Origin: Pseudorhodoplanes sp.
GTDB taxonomy: Bacteria; Pseudomonadota; Alphaproteobacteria; Rhizobiales; Xanthobacteraceae
Reading direction: 5' to 3'
Length of the DNA: 6,749 bases
Assembly (NCBI GenBank): GCA_008933495.1
Contig: WBUW01000170.1
Coordinates: forward strand, 1-6,749
In this document: positions 4,737-6,749 of the stretch, piece by piece
Layout of the letters: the number at the start of each line of letters is the position of its first letter
How positions within the stretch are numbered: the stretch's first letter is position 1
The notes under the pieces: model-generated
What the model was told of the DNA's origin: nothing
Databases searched by the model: none
The model's input: only the letters and a program-made list of their open reading frames with translations
Position numbers and translations under genes: made by a program

Positions 4737-6098
4737 ATGGCCAAAAAAACGCGTACCGTTGCGAAGGCAAAATCCGCTGCCCCGGCGGGCGGCGGATTCG
4801 AAGCGATGCTCGACAGCTATTTCCAGCTTGCGAAAAACGGCACCAGCGTCCGCACCGAAACGATCGCCGGCATCACGACTTTTCTGACGATGGTGTACAT
4901 CATCTTCGTCAATCCGCAGATTCTCGGCGCCGCCGGCATGGACAAGGGCGCCGTCTTCGTCGCCACCTGCATCGCGGCCGCGATATCCACGCTGGTGATG
5001 GCGCTGTACGCAAACTATCCGATCGCGCTTGCGCCGGGCATGGGGCTGAACGCGTTCTTCGCGTTTACCGTGGTGATCGGCTACAAGTATTCCTGGCAGC
5101 AGGCGCTCGCCGCGGTCTTCCTGTCCGGCATCATCTTCCTGCTGCTGTCGATCTTCCGTATCCGCGAATACATCATTGACGCCATCCCGCGGAACCTGAA
5201 GTTCGCAATCTCCGCCGGCGTCGGCCTGTTTCTCGGCATCATTGCGTTCCAGCAGGCCAAGGTCGTGGTCGACAATCCGGTGACGCTGGTAACGCTCGGC
5301 GACGTCAAGAGCCCGACCGTCATCCTGTTCCTTCTCGGATTCGTGCTGATCGCCGCGCTCAATTACCTGCGCGTGCTGGGCGGGACCCTGATCGGCATTC
5401 TGGTGGTTTCGATCATCGGTATCCCGCTCGGGCTCTCGCAATTCACCGGCGTCGTTTCCATGCCGCCGTCGCTGGCGCCGACGTTCCTGCAGCTCGACTT
5501 CTCACGCGTCTTCGAACTGACTTTCGTGATCGTCGTGCTCAGCATCCTGTTGATCGACGTATTCGACAATGCCGGCACGCTGATCGGCGTCGCCCACCGT
5601 GCCGGCCTGCTTGACAAGCAGGGCAAGCTGCCGCGCATGAAGCAGGCGCTGATCTCCGACAGCTTCGCGGCGATGTTCGGCGCCTCGATCGGCACCTCGA
5701 CAACGACAAGCTATATCGAGAGCACCGCCGGCGTCTCGGCCGGCGGCCGCACCGGCCTCACCGCCGCCGTGGTCGCGATCCTGTTCCTGCTGGCGCTGTT
5801 CTTCTCGCCGCTGGCGGGCATGGTCCCGGCTTATGCCACGTCGGCCGCATTGTTGTTCGTGGCCTGTCTGATGGCGCGCGGGCTTGCCGAAATGGACTGG
5901 GAGGACATCACCGAATCCGCACCCGCCGTGGTGACCGCGTTCGCCATGCCGCTCACCTATTCGATCGCGACCGGCATCGGGTTCGGATTCATCACCTACG
6001 TCCTCATGAAGCTCCTGACCGGACGCATCCGCGACGCCTCGCCGGCGATCATCGTGCTGGCGATCGTGTTTGCGGCAAAGTTCGCGATTACCGGCTGA
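4737..6098 (+). CDS. NCS2 family nucleobase permease, AzgA/GhxP type (COG2252)
   Basis: Inner-membrane, proton-coupled purine importer by family; hypoxanthine, guanine and adenine are the usual substrates of this branch. The 453-residue length is typical. After a Lys/Ala-rich N terminus of about 20 residues come TTFLTMVYIIFVNP, then YANYPIALAPGMGLNAFFAF (A99-P100-G101 in the middle), VFDNAGTLIGVA (D277-N278) and IGTSTTTSYIESTAGVSAGG (E328), the discontinuous-helix motifs that carry substrate and proton-coupling residues in this family. Later hydrophobic segments and PLTYSIATGIGFGF complete the fold. The start at ATG 4737 is fixed by GAGGGG 6 nt upstream. The gene stands alone behind a 375-nt upstream region and converges on the uracil-DNA glycosylase gene. 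Exact purine specificity cannot be read from sequence. Confidence 0.93.
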   Translation: MAKKTRTVAKAKSAAPAGGGFEAMLDSYFQLAKNGTSVRTETIAGITTFLTMVYIIFVNPQILGAAGMDKGAVFVATCIAAAISTLVMALYANYPIALAPGMGLNAFFAFTVVIGYKYSWQQALAAVFLSGIIFLLLSIFRIREYIIDAIPRNLKFAISAGVGLFLGIIAFQQAKVVVDNPVTLVTLGDVKSPTVILFLLGFVLIAALNYLRVLGGTLIGILVVSIIGIPLGLSQFTGVVSMPPSLAPTFLQLDFSRVFELTFVIVVLSILLIDVFDNAGTLIGVAHRAGLLDKQGKLPRMKQALISDSFAAMFGASIGTSTTTSYIESTAGVSAGGRTGLTAAVVAILFLLALFFSPLAGMVPAYATSAALLFVACLMARGLAEMDWEDITESAPAVVTAFAMPLTYSIATGIGFGFITYVLMKLLTGRIRDASPAIIVLAIVFAAKFAITG

Positions 6099-6112
6099 GC
6101 GCAACACCGCGA

Positions 6113-6144
6113 CCGCCCGCGCCGGATCGTCCCGGCGCGGGCGG
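6113..6144. terminator. Bidirectional terminator-like hairpin between convergent genes
   Basis: A perfect 13-bp GC-only stem, ccgcccgcgccgg (6113-6125) with its complement at 6132-6144, and a 6-nt loop (atcgtc). It lies in the 59-nt gap between the permease stop and the stop of the minus-strand glycosylase gene. There is no T-run on either strand, so it may act with Rho or simply as a stable 3' end for both transcripts. Confidence 0.6.
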
Positions 6145-6157
6145 CGCAGCCGGGTAG

Positions 6158-6749
6158 TTACTGCGCAAGTGCCTTTTTCACGCTGAGGAAATCGCGCCAG
6201 GCGAGCCGCTTCTCCAGCGGCGAACGCAGGAGATAGGCGGGATGGAACGTGGGCATCGCGCGGATTTCGCGCTTGCCCGCCTTGTACACGAGCCAGCGGC
6301 CGCGCATCTTGCGGATGCCTTCGCTCACCCCGAGCAGAGCCGCCATCGAGGGCTTGCCGAGGCAGACCAGAATATCGGGCTGCACGAGCTCGATCTGGCG
6401 CTGGATGAACGGCAGGCAGATCGCGGTCTCGTGCAGCGAGGGCTCGCGGTTGCCCGGCGGGCGCCACGGCACGATGTTGGCAATATAGACCGTGCTGCGG
6501 TCGAGCCCGATCGCGGCCAGCATCTGATCGAGCAGTTTTCCGGAACGGCCGACGAAAGGCAGGCCTTCGATGTCCTCCTCGCGGCCGGGCGCCTCGCCTA
6601 CCAGCATGAGGCGCGCCTTCGGATTGCCGTCGGCAAACACGAGCTGCTTGGCGGTCGCGCGCAGCGCGCAGCCCTCGAAACGCTCGAGAATGGCGCGCAA
6701 TTCGTCAAGCGTCGCGGCCTTTCGTGCCGCTTCACGGGCGGCCATGACC
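6158..6749 (-). CDS. Uracil-DNA glycosylase, family 4-like (5'-truncated by window edge)
   Basis: Removes uracil from DNA to start base excision repair. Motif A is GEAPGREED (complement of 6572-6598) followed by GLPFVGRSGKLLDQML; the WRPPGNR segment and motif HPAYLLR (His codon 6242-6244) follow. The C terminus (stop at 6160-6158) is present. An in-frame ATG at 6745 exists, but the frame stays open to the edge, and orthologues I recall have a further N-terminal region of several tens of residues before AREAA, so the true start is probably outside. Classical family 4 enzymes bind a 4Fe-4S cluster by four cysteines, C-x2-C near the start, one in (K/R)CRPP, and one in C-x-PF. Here only the second (codon 6668-6670, FEGCAL) and fourth (6416-6418, ICLPF) remain; the first is F and the third is W (6464-6466). 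It converges on the permease gene. Confidence 0.88.
   Translation of the reverse strand, partial: VMAAREAARKAATLDELRAILERFEGCALRATAKQLVFADGNPKARLMLVGEAPGREEDIEGLPFVGRSGKLLDQMLAAIGLDRSTVYIANIVPWRPPGNREPSLHETAICLPFIQRQIELVQPDILVCLGKPSMAALLGVSEGIRKMRGRWLVYKAGKREIRAMPTFHPAYLLRSPLEKRLAWRDFLSVKKALAQ

Noticed and set aside
5502..6467. 321-codon minus-strand frame across the permease end and the glycosylase gene
   Set aside because: It is out of frame with the real minus-strand glycosylase and antisense to the permease, with low-complexity composition.

Overview
The window is GC-rich, densely packed chromosomal DNA that looks alphaproteobacterial, most likely Hyphomicrobiales (the Bradyrhizobium / Rhodopseudomonas / Xanthobacteraceae neighbourhood). 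The grounds are the codon usage, the RNase HII with its N-terminal SFRRER extension, the WRPPGNR version of a family-4-like uracil-DNA glycosylase, an alphaproteobacterial type SOS box (GTTC-N7-GTTC), and a GCATGATC...GATCAYGC intergenic palindrome of a kind I recall as common in that order. This placement comes from recognition, not from a database search.

Layout. (1) Positions 1-106, minus strand: the first 35 codons of a family 2 glycosyltransferase that runs off the left edge. (2) 107-278: divergent intergenic region holding a GTTC-N7-GTTC LexA-type operator in a locally AT-rich patch. (3) 279-1454: a PA0069-family (SplB-like, COG1533) radical SAM protein that ends exactly in QLSLF, the consensus sliding-clamp-binding pentapeptide. 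(4) 1455-1607: a spacer with nested inverted repeats. (5) 1608-4361: a probable operon of a VOC/glyoxalase-fold protein, RNase HII (rnhB) and a polytopic GT39-like membrane glycosyltransferase; rnhB and the last gene overlap by 4 nt (GTGA). (6) 4362-4736: intergenic region with a REP-like palindrome just after the stop, a direct repeat, a compact hairpin and a strong ribosome binding site. (7) 4737-6098: an AzgA/GhxP-type NCS2 nucleobase permease. (8) 6099-6157: a perfect 13-bp GC-rich hairpin between convergent genes. (9) 6158-6749, minus strand: a uracil-DNA glycosylase of the family 4 / SPO1-like superfamily, cut by the right edge.

Three of the seven genes act on nucleic acid integrity or look as if they do: RNase HII (ribonucleotides in DNA), uracil-DNA glycosylase (deaminated cytosine), and the radical SAM protein. 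The observation most worth pursuing is that this radical SAM protein carries both an apparent SOS operator in its promoter and a perfect C-terminal clamp-binding motif, while lacking a cysteine in the barrel region that would obviously serve as the hydrogen donor of classical spore photoproduct lyase. This suggests an SOS-induced, clamp-tethered radical SAM enzyme acting on a DNA lesion that is not necessarily the spore photoproduct. The glycosyltransferases and the permease look like ordinary chromosomal housekeeping or envelope neighbours. I see no mobile element, CRISPR array, tRNA or rRNA.
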